The notes under the pieces: generated by a model | Databases searched by the model: none | The model's input: only the letters and a program-made list of their open reading frames with translations | What the model was told of the DNA's origin: nothing | Position numbers and translations under genes: made by a program | From: Burkholderiaceae bacterium | GTDB lineage: Bacteria; Pseudomonadota; Gammaproteobacteria; Burkholderiales; Burkholderiaceae_C | Length of the DNA: 64,000 bases | Direction: 5' to 3' | Assembly: GCA_019234815.1 (NCBI GenBank) | Contig: JAFALA010000047.1 | Coordinates: 1-64,000 of the forward strand | Part shown: in pieces, positions 26,392 through 35,372 of the stretch | How the letters are laid out: the number at the start of each line of letters is the position of its first letter | How positions within the stretch are numbered: the stretch's first letter is position 1

Positions 26392-26640
26392 ATGAACCAA
26401 CCCACCGACCTTCATCCCGAACTGGACCGTGTGCATGCGGCGGTGGAGCATGTGCGCGAGTTGCTGGCGTCGGACAATATTCCCATCAATGCGGCCGAGG
26501 GGCTGCTGCTGGGCCTGGTCAGTGTGATCGGCACGCTGACCGGGGATCCCCAATTGCCCGCGCACATTCGCGGTTCCTACGACGGGCTGCTGGAGTTGTC
26601 GCGCGAGTTGCTCTGGAAAATCCGTTCGGGCAAGGAGTGA
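26392..26640 (+). CDS. 82-residue hypothetical protein
   Basis: A short helical protein beginning MNQPTDLHPELDRVHAAVEH and ending with a basic tail. AGAAGGAAATACC before the ATG gives a good ribosome-binding site, which decides this start over the longer upstream frame. Charged heptads suggest an amphipathic helix. I do not recognise a family. It lies between the divergent beta-helix gene and the TPR-peptidase gene. Cytosolic location is assumed because no signal or membrane segment is seen. Confidence 0.65.
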   Translation: MNQPTDLHPELDRVHAAVEHVRELLASDNIPINAAEGLLLGLVSVIGTLTGDPQLPAHIRGSYDGLLELSRELLWKIRSGKE

Positions 26641-26704
26641 CTTTCCGCCGCGCGAGCGTCTGGCATTACATTGCCGGGCTTGGCGTGCATAGCAAGGAAG
26701 TCGC

Positions 26705-29197
26705 ATGAAAAAAGTTGGGCGGGATTGCCGCGGCAGGATCGGCATTGTTCGTGGCTTGGGACCCGCTCTGGTGGCGGCTCTGCTGGCGAGTGGGCCGGCG
26801 GCGGCCATGGCCCGCGCCGACCAGGCGGCTGCATCGGCGCCCATGGGCTCGACGCAAACCTTGAGCGGCCTGCTGACACGGCAGGACTACGCGGCAGCCC
26901 GAGCCCCGGTGCGCGAGCTCATGCAGAAGGCCCATACGCATGCCGCCGAGCGGGCCTTGATCTACCAGTGGCTCTTTGCCAGCGACGACATGGCCGAGCT
27001 GGACCGGCGCACGCACGACGTGCTGAGCCGCCCCGAGGGCAAGGTCTTCCCGGTCGATCTGCAGGCGGCCGGCCGGCTGGCCCTGGAAACGCACGCCGTT
27101 GAACGGGCGCAGCGCTGCTTCGAGCAGGCGCTGCGCATCGCCACCCATGCGCAGGACAAGGCCGCCGCGCTCAAGGGCCTGGGCCAGATCGCCTACCTTC
27201 GGCTTGATTTCGATCAAGCGCTGAGGCGTCACCAGCAAGGCCTGGCGCTGTACGTCAGCGCCGACGGGCTGATGGCCCTGTCCGACACCCTGATCCGCCT
27301 GGGGCGCACCCAGGAGGCCGTGCAGGCCGCCGAGCGTGCCGTGCAGCTCAACCCCTATCACGAGGTGGCGCACTATCAACTGGGCAATGGCTACACGAGC
27401 AAGAACTACACCCAGCTCGCGGCCGAGTACGGGCCCCGCTATGACGAAGCCATGGCCTTGACGCGCCGCGCGTCCTACGCATTCGAGCAAGGGCGTTTCG
27501 ATTCCGCGCGCGATCTGGCCTTCGACGCCTTGCGCCTGTGCCCGCCGCTGGGGCGCGCGCACGCGGTGCTGGCCAAGGCGCTGGAGTCGCAGCGCTTCGC
27601 GATCGACGTGCACCGCGCCGCCTACGAGCAGCGCTTTGCCGCCATGCCCATGCCCGAGGTGCCGGGCATCGAGCGCTATGTGCTGAACTGGAACGAGCTG
27701 TCGCCGCGGCATCAGAAGCGCGTGGCCTTGTCGCTGGCGCCGTGGAAGGCCTACATCCCGGTGCTGGTCGAGGGCGGCGCCACGCTGTTCATCAAGCCCA
27801 TGTACATGCGCCTGTCAGACACGCCTGAGCTGCAATCGCTGAAGGACCAGCGCATCGACTACGACTCGCGGCTGTGGGACGACGTGCGCGGCAACGGCGG
27901 CTACAACACCGTGACCGGTATCGAGGATGTCGAGCGCATCATCTTCGACCGCTACAACACCGTGCTGCACGAGCTGACGCACCAGGTGCACGGCGTGCTG
28001 CTGGCTGGCGACTGGCGCGAGATCCAGGATCTCTACCGCCGCGCCAAACAGCGCGAGGCGCAGACGCACCAGGGCTTCATGTCCCGCTACGCGAGCGGCT
28101 CGGTCTGGGAGTATTTCGCCGAGGGTGCGAACGCCTGGGGCTCGCCGCAGCGCGATCGCTACGATCCGCGCGAGGTGGTGCGCGAACGCCTGCAAGCCAT
28201 GGACCCTGATTTGCTGGCGCTGGAAACCCGGCTGATGGCACAGCAGGACGTGCGCGCCAGCCTGCCGGTGGCGCTGGCCAATGCCGGCAATCATCAGCTG
28301 GAGCTGGGGGACGCTGCGAAGGCGCGTGAGTTCTTCGCTCGCGCAGGCGCGATCGCTCCCGACGACGAACTGGTGCTGGCCGCGCGGCTCTATGGCCTGT
28401 CGGTGCAGAACAGCGATGCCGACGCCAAGACCCAGGTGCAGGCGCTGGCCGATCGTGCGCTCCAGCAGCATCCGGACAGCGGCGCGGTGCGTGTCAGCGC
28501 CGCGCAGGCCCTGTGGCACATGGGCACGCCGCTGTCCGATGTGTTGCCCCTGCTGGAGGCGCGGCGCGATGTGCTGACCGGCGACGACCGCTACCAGGTG
28601 GATCTCGCGCTCGCGGACGCGCAGCGCAAACTGGGGCATGTGGACGCGGCCCTGGCCGCTTATGACGCCGTGTTGGCCTCGCAGGCCGACAGTCCGGAAG
28701 GGCTCTGGGGCAAGGCCGCCACCTTGGCCTTGGCGCAGCGCTGGGACCAGGCCTTTGCGGTGTACGACCAGGTGGTCCGTCTGCGGACCGGCATGGTGCC
28801 GATTCGTGCGGACCTGATCCGCGATCTGCTGCGCGCCGGCCGCAAGGACCAGGCACGCGCACAATTGGCCGAGGCGCAATTGCTCGATCCCGTCGACCCC
28901 ACGCTGTTGGCGCTGGACGCCTGGCTGGCGCTGGTCGACCAGCATTCCGACCTGGCGCTGGAAAAGTCCGACAAGGCCTTGGCCCAAGGTCCCTGGTGCG
29001 ATCTGGCCGTCGTGGTGCGCAGCGCCGCCTTCAAGGCCCTGGGCCAGCCGGACCAGGCCCGTGCGGCCAGTGCCGAATTGCGTCAGCGCATCGCGTCCAT
29101 GCAAGCACCCGGTTATGTGTTCCGGCCCGATCAATCGATCTGGGTCTCGACCCATGAACTGCCTGCCGTTGAGCGGCAACTGCTCGACACGCTGTGA
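26705..29197 (+). CDS. TPR protein with an embedded gluzincin-type metallopeptidase motif
   Basis: 830 residues with a signal peptide (VRGLGPALVAALLASGPAAA), several TPR units in the first 300 residues, then a zinc-peptidase segment: HELTH at His422-His426 followed by EYFAEGANAW, whose Glu473 fits as the third ligand. More TPR units fill the C-terminal 350 residues (for example EGLWGKAATLALAQRWDQAF). It is probably a periplasmic or secreted protease whose TPR scaffolds bind a partner. Isolated gene; substrate unknown. Confidence 0.8.
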   Translation: MKKVGRDCRGRIGIVRGLGPALVAALLASGPAAAMARADQAAASAPMGSTQTLSGLLTRQDYAAARAPVRELMQKAHTHAAERALIYQWLFASDDMAELDRRTHDVLSRPEGKVFPVDLQAAGRLALETHAVERAQRCFEQALRIATHAQDKAAALKGLGQIAYLRLDFDQALRRHQQGLALYVSADGLMALSDTLIRLGRTQEAVQAAERAVQLNPYHEVAHYQLGNGYTSKNYTQLAAEYGPRYDEAMALTRRASYAFEQGRFDSARDLAFDALRLCPPLGRAHAVLAKALESQRFAIDVHRAAYEQRFAAMPMPEVPGIERYVLNWNELSPRHQKRVALSLAPWKAYIPVLVEGGATLFIKPMYMRLSDTPELQSLKDQRIDYDSRLWDDVRGNGGYNTVTGIEDVERIIFDRYNTVLHELTHQVHGVLLAGDWREIQDLYRRAKQREAQTHQGFMSRYASGSVWEYFAEGANAWGSPQRDRYDPREVVRERLQAMDPDLLALETRLMAQQDVRASLPVALANAGNHQLELGDAAKAREFFARAGAIAPDDELVLAARLYGLSVQNSDADAKTQVQALADRALQQHPDSGAVRVSAAQALWHMGTPLSDVLPLLEARRDVLTGDDRYQVDLALADAQRKLGHVDAALAAYDAVLASQADSPEGLWGKAATLALAQRWDQAFAVYDQVVRLRTGMVPIRADLIRDLLRAGRKDQARAQLAEAQLLDPVDPTLLALDAWLALVDQHSDLALEKSDKALAQGPWCDLAVVVRSAAFKALGQPDQARAASAELRQRIASMQAPGYVFRPDQSIWVSTHELPAVERQLLDTL

Positions 29198-29358
29198 GAA
29201 TTGACTCAATAAACGCACATTCGATGGCAAAACCTGGCTTCGGCCCCCGGGACAGGGGGGCAGGTCGGCAAGAGGTGGCCCCTACACTTGATCCTTGCGC
29301 TGCGAGCTTTGAGTTTCGAGTCGTCGCCGTTTGATGGGTGTTTGAGGATCGCCTATTT

Positions 29359-30336
29359 ATGTCTATCGTGCTTGCTTGGGCTCTGGCCGCGTCCAGCGTC
29401 AATCTGTCTCAGTGCTCCTGGGATAGGCCGGGCGTCAATCCCTATATGGGCGACGTGGTCGAGGCGCTCGACCACTACCACGACATGCCTGCCGATGTGC
29501 TGGCCAAGCTGAAATCCAAGATGCAACGCCGCGCCTACGACGACGTGGTGTTGATCCGCCGCGACCGTATCGAAGGCACCGCCAGTTATGACAGCGAGAT
29601 CACCGACATGCATTTCGGCTCCGGCAGCGTCTGCCATACGGTCACGCGCAAGCGCTGGCCAGCGGACCAGGTCGAGCGCGGCCTGGTGTTCTGCGAAGGC
29701 GATCAATGCGTGGTGGTGCCCACGGTGTGCCGCAACGTCAGCCGCCTGCACCGGTTGGATCGCCCGCAGGCCGTGCTCGCCGCCAGGGACATGGATCCGG
29801 AAGACCAGGCGCTGGTGTTCGATCCTCCGGGCGCCGGCGGCTCGGGCGCGGGCACCGATCCCGGCCTGATGGGCTCGCCGCTCGCCGGCGATTCGGCGCC
29901 ATTCACTTACCAGACCGCAGGCTTCGGCGTGCCGGAGGGCGTGGATGGCGGTGGCTTTGGCCCTGGTGCCAGCACTGGCGGCACAGGTCCTGGATCGCTT
30001 TTGGGAGGACTTCCCGCGGGCGGGCTTGCTGGTGGCGGCCTTGCCGGCGGCGGTGGAGGGGGGGGCAGCAAGTCCGATGTCAACAATGGCGGCGACGGTA
30101 GTGGCGGCAGCGGTGGCGGCAGCAATGGCGGCGGCAGCGGTGGCAATCATCCGCCCGGCAAGCCTGTCGGACCGGAAGTGCCCCCGATCTTGCCAATCCC
30201 GGAGCCTGCGTCGATGATGCTGACCGGAGCGGCCTTGCTCAGTGCCACCTGGGCGCGGCGGCGCGCTCAGCGGGCTCAGCGTGTAAGTGGGCCTCGAACT
30301 TCTGCAGATGTACAACCCCAAGCATTTCAAACTTGA
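29359..30336 (+). CDS. Glycine-rich PEP-CTERM protein (MHFG-type)
   Basis: About 325 residues. A signal-like N-terminus (SIVLAWALAASS) is followed by a conserved segment with MHFGSGSVCHTVTRKRWP and several cysteines. A long low-complexity Gly/Ser region comes next, then a C-terminal PEP-CTERM sorting signal: PEPASMMLTGAALL with basic tail ARRRAQRAQR. Such proteins are processed by an exosortase and anchored or released at the surface. No exosortase is in the window. An in-frame GTG at 29338 is an alternative start. The Gly-rich stretch is in frame throughout. Confidence 0.75.
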   Translation: MSIVLAWALAASSVNLSQCSWDRPGVNPYMGDVVEALDHYHDMPADVLAKLKSKMQRRAYDDVVLIRRDRIEGTASYDSEITDMHFGSGSVCHTVTRKRWPADQVERGLVFCEGDQCVVVPTVCRNVSRLHRLDRPQAVLAARDMDPEDQALVFDPPGAGGSGAGTDPGLMGSPLAGDSAPFTYQTAGFGVPEGVDGGGFGPGASTGGTGPGSLLGGLPAGGLAGGGLAGGGGGGGSKSDVNNGGDGSGGSGGGSNGGGSGGNHPPGKPVGPEVPPILPIPEPASMMLTGAALLSATWARRRAQRAQRVSGPRTSADVQPQAFQT

Positions 30337-30940
30337 CGATCTTTCGGCGGCGCAGCGCTTGATGCGGGAGCATCCGCTGGCCTTGCTGATCGGGCCCGTG
30401 CAGCAGAACAAGGATGCGGTCACGCATGCGCCGCTGATCTTGCGGCCCGCAGGCGGTGCGGCAGCGGGCGTGCACGACTGGTGCCTGGAAGGGCATATGG
30501 CGCGCGCCAATCCCCACCAGCAATGGATGACCGACGGCGCAGAATTGCTGGCCGTGTTCAGCGGGCCTGACGCCTATGTGTCTCCCGGCTTCTACGAGAC
30601 CCCGCTCAACGTGCCGACCTGGAACTACCTGACCGTGCATGTGAGCGTCCGGGTCGAACGTCTTGACGATGCGGCGTTCAAGGACGCGGTGCTCAAGCGC
30701 TTGATTGCGCAGCACGAGCCGTCCTACGCGGCACAGTGGCGCGGCCTGCCGCCCGACTACCAGGCCAAGATGCTGGCCGCCATCGTCGGCTTTCGCCTGC
30801 ACGTGCAGTCCTGGGAGTTCAAGGCCAAGCTGAGCCAGAACCGTGCAGTGGGCGAGCGCGAGCGCATGCGTGCGCAATGGGCGCAGGGTTCAGCCGATCA
30901 GCAAGAATTGGCTCAATGGATGAGCCTGCTAGATCTTTGA
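30308..30940 (+). CDS. PaiB-like FMN-binding negative transcriptional regulator
   Basis: 210 residues. It begins MYNPKHFKLDDLSAAQRLMR, followed by HPLALLIGPVQQNKDAVTHA and a split-barrel segment with HMARANPHQQW and YVSPGFYETPLNVPTWNY. This resembles PaiB/FMN-binding proteins of the split-barrel fold. ATG 30308 was chosen because the family starts MY-P-HF; the GTG seven codons upstream has no better ribosome-binding site. Cytosolic. Its 3' end faces the ETF-QO terminator. Confidence 0.85.
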   Translation: MYNPKHFKLDDLSAAQRLMREHPLALLIGPVQQNKDAVTHAPLILRPAGGAAAGVHDWCLEGHMARANPHQQWMTDGAELLAVFSGPDAYVSPGFYETPLNVPTWNYLTVHVSVRVERLDDAAFKDAVLKRLIAQHEPSYAAQWRGLPPDYQAKMLAAIVGFRLHVQSWEFKAKLSQNRAVGERERMRAQWAQGSADQQELAQWMSLLDL

Positions 30941-30976
30941 AATAAAAAAACCGGTGAGGCTTTCGCCTGCACCGGT
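30941..30976 (-). terminator. Rho-independent terminator of the ETF-QO gene
   Basis: On the minus strand, ACCGGTGCAGGC pairs with GCCTCACCGGT (one bulge), followed by TTTTTTTATT. It lies 18 bases past the ETF-QO stop and just past the converging PaiB-like gene. Confidence 0.8.
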
Positions 30977-30994
30977 CTGGCCGATCGGGGGGCA

Positions 30995-32680
30995 TCACAT
31001 GCCCGCGTAATTCGGGCCGCCGCCGCCTTCGGGCGTGACCCAGACGATGTTTTGGGTCGGGTCCTTGATGTCGCAGGTCTTGCAGTGCACGCAGTTCTGC
31101 GCGTTGATCTGCAGGCGGTCGCTGTTGTCCTCGTTCTTGACGAACTCGTAGACGCCGGCCGGGCAGTAGCGGCTCTCGGGGCCCGCGTAGGTGGCCAGGT
31201 TGACGCTGACCGGCACGTCGGGGTTCTTGAGCGTCAGGTGCGCGGGCTGGTTCTCCTCGTGGTTGGTGTTGGAGATGAACACCGAGGAGAGGCGGTCGAA
31301 GGTCAGCTTGCCGTCGGGCTTGGGGTACTCGATCTTGGCGCACTCGGCGGCCGGGCGCAGCGAGGTGTGGTCGGCCTTGTGGTTGTGCAGGGTCCAGGGC
31401 GGGGCGTTGACGCCCAGCTTGGGCAGCAGCCACTGCTCGATGCCGGTCATCAGGTTGCCGACCAGCTTGCCGTACTTGTACCAGAGCTTGAAGTTCTTGG
31501 TGCGCTGCAACTCGGTGTGCAGCCAGCTTTGCTCGAAGGCGGCCGGGTAGGCGCTCAGTTCGTCGTGCGAGCGGCCCGCGGTGACGGCCTCGAAGGCCGC
31601 TTCGGCGGCCAGCATGCCGGTCTTGATGGCGGCATGGCTGCCCTTGATGCGCGAGGCGTTCAGGTAGCCGGCGTCGCAACCCACCAGCGCGCCGCCGGGG
31701 AAGACCTGCTTGGGCAGCGACTGCAGTCCGCCGTTGTTGATGGCGCGCGCGCCGTAGCCGATGCGTTTGCCGCCTTCGATGTGCTTGCGGATGCTGGGAT
31801 GGGTCTTCCAGCGCTGCATTTCCTCGAAGGGGCTCATCCAGGGGTTTTCGTAGTTCAGGCCCAGCACGTAGCCGAGCGTGACCTTGTTGCCTTCGAGATG
31901 GTAGAGGAAGCCGCCGCCGAAGCTGTTGTCGGTCAGCGGCCAGCCAGCGGTGTGCACGACCATGCCGGGCTTGGCCTGCTCGGCCGGAATTTCCCACAGC
32001 TCCTTGATGCCGATGGCGAAGGTCTGCGCATCGCGTCGGGCGTCGAGCTGGTACTTGGCGATCAGTTGCTTGCCCAGGTGGCCGCGCGCGCCTTCGGCGA
32101 AGATCGTGTACTTGCCCAGCAATTCCATGCCGAGCTGGAAGCCTTCGTGCGGCTGACCGTCCTTGCCGACGCCGAGATTGCCGGTGGCCACGCCGCGGAC
32201 CTCTCCTTTCTCGCCGTAGACGATCTCTGCGGCCGTGAAGCCGGGGAAGATTTCCACGCCCAGCGCCTCAGCCTGTTCACCCAGCCACTTGGTGACGGCG
32301 CCCAGCGCCACCACGTAGTTGCCTTCGTTGTGGAAGCACTCCGGGATCAGCCAGTGCGGGGTGACGGTCTCGCCAGACTCGGACAGGAACAGAATCTCGT
32401 CGTCGGTGACGGGCTGCTTGAGCGGCGCGCCCATCTCCTTCCAATTGGGGAACAGCTCGGTGATGCCCTTGGGGTCCATCACGGCGCCCGACAGGATGTG
32501 GGCACCCGGCTCCGAGCCTTTTTCAAGCACCACCACGCTCAGCTCCGTACCCTTTGCCGCAGCCAGTTGCTTGAGGCGAATGGCCGTCGACAGGCCGGCA
32601 GGGCCTGCGCCGACCACCACCACGTCGTAGTCCATGCTCTCACGGGGGCCGTATTGAGCGAGCAGTTCAGCGCTTGTCAT
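30995..32680 (-). CDS. Electron transfer flavoprotein-ubiquinone oxidoreductase
   Basis: 561 residues, normal for the family. It has an N-terminal FAD Rossmann motif (VVVVGAGPAGLSTAIRLKQL, residues 20-39), a central ubiquinone/FAD domain, and a C-terminal [4Fe-4S] site (RYCPAGVYEFV and CVHCKTCDIKDP). It passes electrons from reduced ETF to ubiquinone at the inner membrane, the last step linking acyl-CoA dehydrogenases to the respiratory chain. The gene is alone, transcribed divergently from an SDR gene, and is a functional partner of etfB/etfA at 35.4-37.2 kb. A 14-bp motif upstream is shared with etfB. Confidence 0.96.
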   Translation of the reverse strand: MTSAELLAQYGPRESMDYDVVVVGAGPAGLSTAIRLKQLAAAKGTELSVVVLEKGSEPGAHILSGAVMDPKGITELFPNWKEMGAPLKQPVTDDEILFLSESGETVTPHWLIPECFHNEGNYVVALGAVTKWLGEQAEALGVEIFPGFTAAEIVYGEKGEVRGVATGNLGVGKDGQPHEGFQLGMELLGKYTIFAEGARGHLGKQLIAKYQLDARRDAQTFAIGIKELWEIPAEQAKPGMVVHTAGWPLTDNSFGGGFLYHLEGNKVTLGYVLGLNYENPWMSPFEEMQRWKTHPSIRKHIEGGKRIGYGARAINNGGLQSLPKQVFPGGALVGCDAGYLNASRIKGSHAAIKTGMLAAEAAFEAVTAGRSHDELSAYPAAFEQSWLHTELQRTKNFKLWYKYGKLVGNLMTGIEQWLLPKLGVNAPPWTLHNHKADHTSLRPAAECAKIEYPKPDGKLTFDRLSSVFISNTNHEENQPAHLTLKNPDVPVSVNLATYAGPESRYCPAGVYEFVKNEDNSDRLQINAQNCVHCKTCDIKDPTQNIVWVTPEGGGGPNYAGM

Positions 32681-32780
32681 GGTTGTCTTTCGAGTCTCGT
32701 TCTTGAATGTGAGGGGCCCCGCTGAGCGGACGGCAAGGCCTCGCGATTGTGCCGGGATTCTAGCGGCGCGATTTTCAAAT

Positions 32781-32794
32781 CGAACGATCGTGCT
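32781..32794 (-). promoter_or_regulatory. Shared operator upstream of the ETF-QO gene
   Basis: On the minus strand this reads AGCACGATCGTTCG, identical to the site at 35294-35307 before etfB. The core ACGATCGT is a perfect palindrome, as expected for a TetR-type dimer. It is 100 bp from the ETF-QO start and 142 bp from the divergent SDR start. Confidence 0.55.
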
Positions 32795-32935
32795 TTTCCG
32801 ATTGGGATAGCCGATCTATTTCATTTGCAGACGCAAACGCAGCGCATGCGCATGTCCGACCCGGCAGGTCCGGTTCATCGCCAGCCGCCTGGCTGCGTGC
32901 TATCTTCAAGCTGACTCCATGACACCAAGAACACC

Positions 32936-33718
32936 ATGAGCTACTCCATCGATCTGTCGGGCCGCGTGGCCCTCGTGACCGGCGCTTCCAGCGGCCTGGG
33001 CGCCCAGTTTGCCAAGACCCTGGCCAAGGCGGGTGCCGGCGTGGTGCTGGCGGGGCGGCGCATGGAACGGCTCAAAGCCTTGCGTGCCGACATCGAGGCC
33101 GATGGCGGCGATGCGCATGTGGTGGCGCTGGACGTGACCGACCTCGATAGCATCCGCGCGGCCGTGGCGCATGCCGAAACCGAGACGGGCACGATCGACA
33201 TCCTCGTCAACAACTCCGGCGTGGGCCGAACACAAAAGCTCACCGAAGTCGGCGTCAACGACTTCGATTTCATCATGGACACCAATGTGCGCGGCGCCTT
33301 CTTTGTCGCGCAGGAGGTCGGCAAGCGCATGCTGGCGCGCGCGCGCGGCGCAGCACCCGGCACCTTCACGGGCGGGCGTATCGTCAACATCGCTTCGATG
33401 GCGGGCCTGCGCGTGCTGAGTCAGATCGGCGTCTACAGCATGAGCAAGGCAGCGGTCATCCACATGACCCGTGCCATGGCGCTGGAGTGGGGCAAGTACG
33501 GCATCAATGTCAACGCCATCTGTCCTGGCTACATCGACACCGAGATCAATCATCATCAGTGGGGCACCGAGCAGGGCAAGAAGCTGATCGAGCTGCTGCC
33601 GCGCAAGCGGGTCGGCCAGCCGCAAGACCTGGACACGGTGCTGATGATGTTGTGCGCCAATGAAAGCCACTTCATCAACGGCGCCGTCATCCAGGCCGAC
33701 GACGGATTCGGAGCCTGA
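32936..33718 (+). CDS. Short-chain dehydrogenase/reductase (SDR)
   Basis: 260 residues of classical SDR type: cofactor loop TGASSGLGAQFAKTLAKAG near residue 14, LVNNSGVG, catalytic Tyr167 and Lys171 in YSMSKAAVIHM, then GYIDTEINHH. It is a cytosolic NAD(P)-dependent oxidoreductase of unknown substrate. It is divergent from the ETF-QO gene over a 255-bp spacer carrying the shared operator, so a link to acyl-CoA metabolism is plausible. The next gene, yceH, starts one base after its stop. Confidence 0.93.
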   Translation: MSYSIDLSGRVALVTGASSGLGAQFAKTLAKAGAGVVLAGRRMERLKALRADIEADGGDAHVVALDVTDLDSIRAAVAHAETETGTIDILVNNSGVGRTQKLTEVGVNDFDFIMDTNVRGAFFVAQEVGKRMLARARGAAPGTFTGGRIVNIASMAGLRVLSQIGVYSMSKAAVIHMTRAMALEWGKYGINVNAICPGYIDTEINHHQWGTEQGKKLIELLPRKRVGQPQDLDTVLMMLCANESHFINGAVIQADDGFGA

Positions 33719-33719
33719 G

Positions 33720-34391
33720 ATGGCCTTGCGAGATTTGAGCGTGCTGGAAGCGCGCGTGCTGGCCGTGCTGGTCGAGAAGCAGCATACCGTGCCAGACAGC
33801 TATCCCATGTCGCTGAATGCCTTGACGCTGGGCTGCAACCAGAAGACCGCGCGCGATCCGGTGATGAACGTGGCCGAGTCGGCGGTGCTGCAGGCCCTGG
33901 ACGAACTGAAGGCCATGGCCCTGGTGAATGAGGTCAGCGGCAGCCGCGTGGTTCGCTTCGAACACAACTTCAAGCGCGTCTACGGTATTCCGGGCCAGGC
34001 CGAGGCGCTGCTGACCCTGCTGATGCTGCGCGGCCCGCAGACGCCAGCCGAGCTGCGGCTGCATACCGAGCGACTGCATCGCTTTGCCGACATCTCGGCG
34101 GTGGAAGGTTTTCTGGTTGAAATGGCCGAGCGGGAACCGTCGCTGGCGACCAAGCTGCCTCGCGCGCCGGGTGCGCGCGAGCAGCGCTGGACCCACTTGG
34201 TGAGCGGCGCCGCGTCCTTGCCTGTTGCGCAGTCGGAAGGGATTCAGGCGGAGGCCGGCGGCGCGCACGAGATCGAGGTGCTGCGCGCCGAGCAGCGCCG
34301 CATGCGCGAAGAGCTCGATGCTTTGAAGACGGTAGTGGCCAGGCTCACTGCCGAACTGGGGCTGGATACGGCGGCAGAATCTGCCGGTTGA
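33720..34391 (+). CDS. yceH: YceH/DUF480 family winged-helix protein
   Basis: 223 residues. LSVLEARVLAVLVEKQHTVP, then DSYPMSLNALTLGCNQKTAR and DPVMN are the hallmark opening of YceH-family proteins. Two winged-helix domains occupy residues 5-175 and a coiled coil (EIEVLRAEQRRMREELDALK) ends the protein. Function is unknown in the family. ATG 33720 begins right at the SDR stop (TGAGATGG). The protein is probably cytosolic. Confidence 0.93.
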   Translation: MALRDLSVLEARVLAVLVEKQHTVPDSYPMSLNALTLGCNQKTARDPVMNVAESAVLQALDELKAMALVNEVSGSRVVRFEHNFKRVYGIPGQAEALLTLLMLRGPQTPAELRLHTERLHRFADISAVEGFLVEMAEREPSLATKLPRAPGAREQRWTHLVSGAASLPVAQSEGIQAEAGGAHEIEVLRAEQRRMREELDALKTVVARLTAELGLDTAAESAG

Positions 34392-34398
34392 ACAGCGC

Positions 34399-35229
34399 TC
34401 AGATCAAGACCTGACGGGCCTGGACCGGCCAATGCAGCGCCTGCTGGGCCAGGCGCGTCAGCGGCGCCGGGTCGCCGGTGCTTTCCAGTTCGATGCTTGC
34501 AGGGGAGCCTGGCGCTGCTTCGGGTTCGAAGGCCAAGGCCTGCCAGCAGCGCTGTGCCTGGCGCGCGACCGCGTCTTCGATGTTGAGCAGTTGCACGTCC
34601 GGGCCGAGGTGGCGGGCGATCCGGTCCTGCACCAGCGGGTAATGCGTGCAGCCCAGCAGCACGGTGTCGACACCGGCGTCAATCAGCGCTGCGCAATGCC
34701 GGGCGATCAATCGGTCCAATTCGGGCGCATCGAGCTGGGCCGATTCGATGCCGTGGGCCAGGCCTGTGCACGCCTGACCGACGATGTGTGCGGGCCCTGC
34801 ATGGGCCTTCAGCAGTTCCTGGTAACGCGCACTGGTCAGCGTGGCCGTGGTGGCCATCACACCCACGCGCCCATTGCGGCTGGCTGCCACGGCTGGCTTG
34901 ATACCGGGTTCGATGCCGACCACCGGGAGCTCCGGCCAGGTCCTGCGCAGTGCTTCGACGGCATGCGCCGTGGCGGTGTTGCAGGCCACCACCAGCAGTG
35001 CAGCGCCCTGCTGAACCAGATGTTGCGCAATGGCCAGCGAGCGCGCCGCGATGAAATCGCTGTCGCGCTCTCCATAGGGCGCATTGGCGGTATCCGCCAC
35101 GTATTGCAAGGGAACATCCGGCATGAGGTGGCGAAGCGCACGCAACACGGTCAATCCGCCCACGCCGGAGTCGAACACCCCGATAAAGGGCGGTTTGCAG
35201 GCGATCGACTCAGAGGGCAGGGCGTTCAT
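34399..35229 (-). CDS. murI: Glutamate racemase
   Basis: 276 residues with the racemase signatures: IGVFDSGVGGLTVLRALRHL near the start, Cys83 in VVACNTATA and Cys194 in LLGCTHYPLV, the two catalytic cysteines. It makes D-glutamate for peptidoglycan in the cytoplasm. I chose ATG 35229 (MNALPSE), closest to the family's usual start; an upstream in-frame ATG at 35271 would add 14 residues. It converges with yceH with 7 bp between stops and is divergent from etfB. Confidence 0.94.
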   Translation of the reverse strand: MNALPSESIACKPPFIGVFDSGVGGLTVLRALRHLMPDVPLQYVADTANAPYGERDSDFIAARSLAIAQHLVQQGAALLVVACNTATAHAVEALRRTWPELPVVGIEPGIKPAVAASRNGRVGVMATTATLTSARYQELLKAHAGPAHIVGQACTGLAHGIESAQLDAPELDRLIARHCAALIDAGVDTVLLGCTHYPLVQDRIARHLGPDVQLLNIEDAVARQAQRCWQALAFEPEAAPGSPASIELESTGDPAPLTRLAQQALHWPVQARQVLI

Positions 35230-35293
35230 CAGGGGCAGAAGTCTAGACCAGTCGCAAGAAGCGTCGCACAAGTGACATTTTCATGATTAAAAT

Positions 35294-35307
35294 AGCACGA
35301 TCGTTCG
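35294..35307 (+). promoter_or_regulatory. Shared operator upstream of etfB
   Basis: AGCACGATCGTTCG, identical in sequence and in orientation relative to the gene to the site before the ETF-QO gene. It is 101 bp before the etfB start. Confidence 0.55.
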
Positions 35308-35372
35308 TTTTATTTCTTTTTGGATGGCTCCACGGGATTGGGAGAGCCGCCAAGAGCCCCGTAGAATCTCGA

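Noticed and set aside
29945-30150. GGC-rich tract as a non-coding repeat
   Set aside because: It is in frame in the PEP-CTERM gene as a Gly-rich linker.
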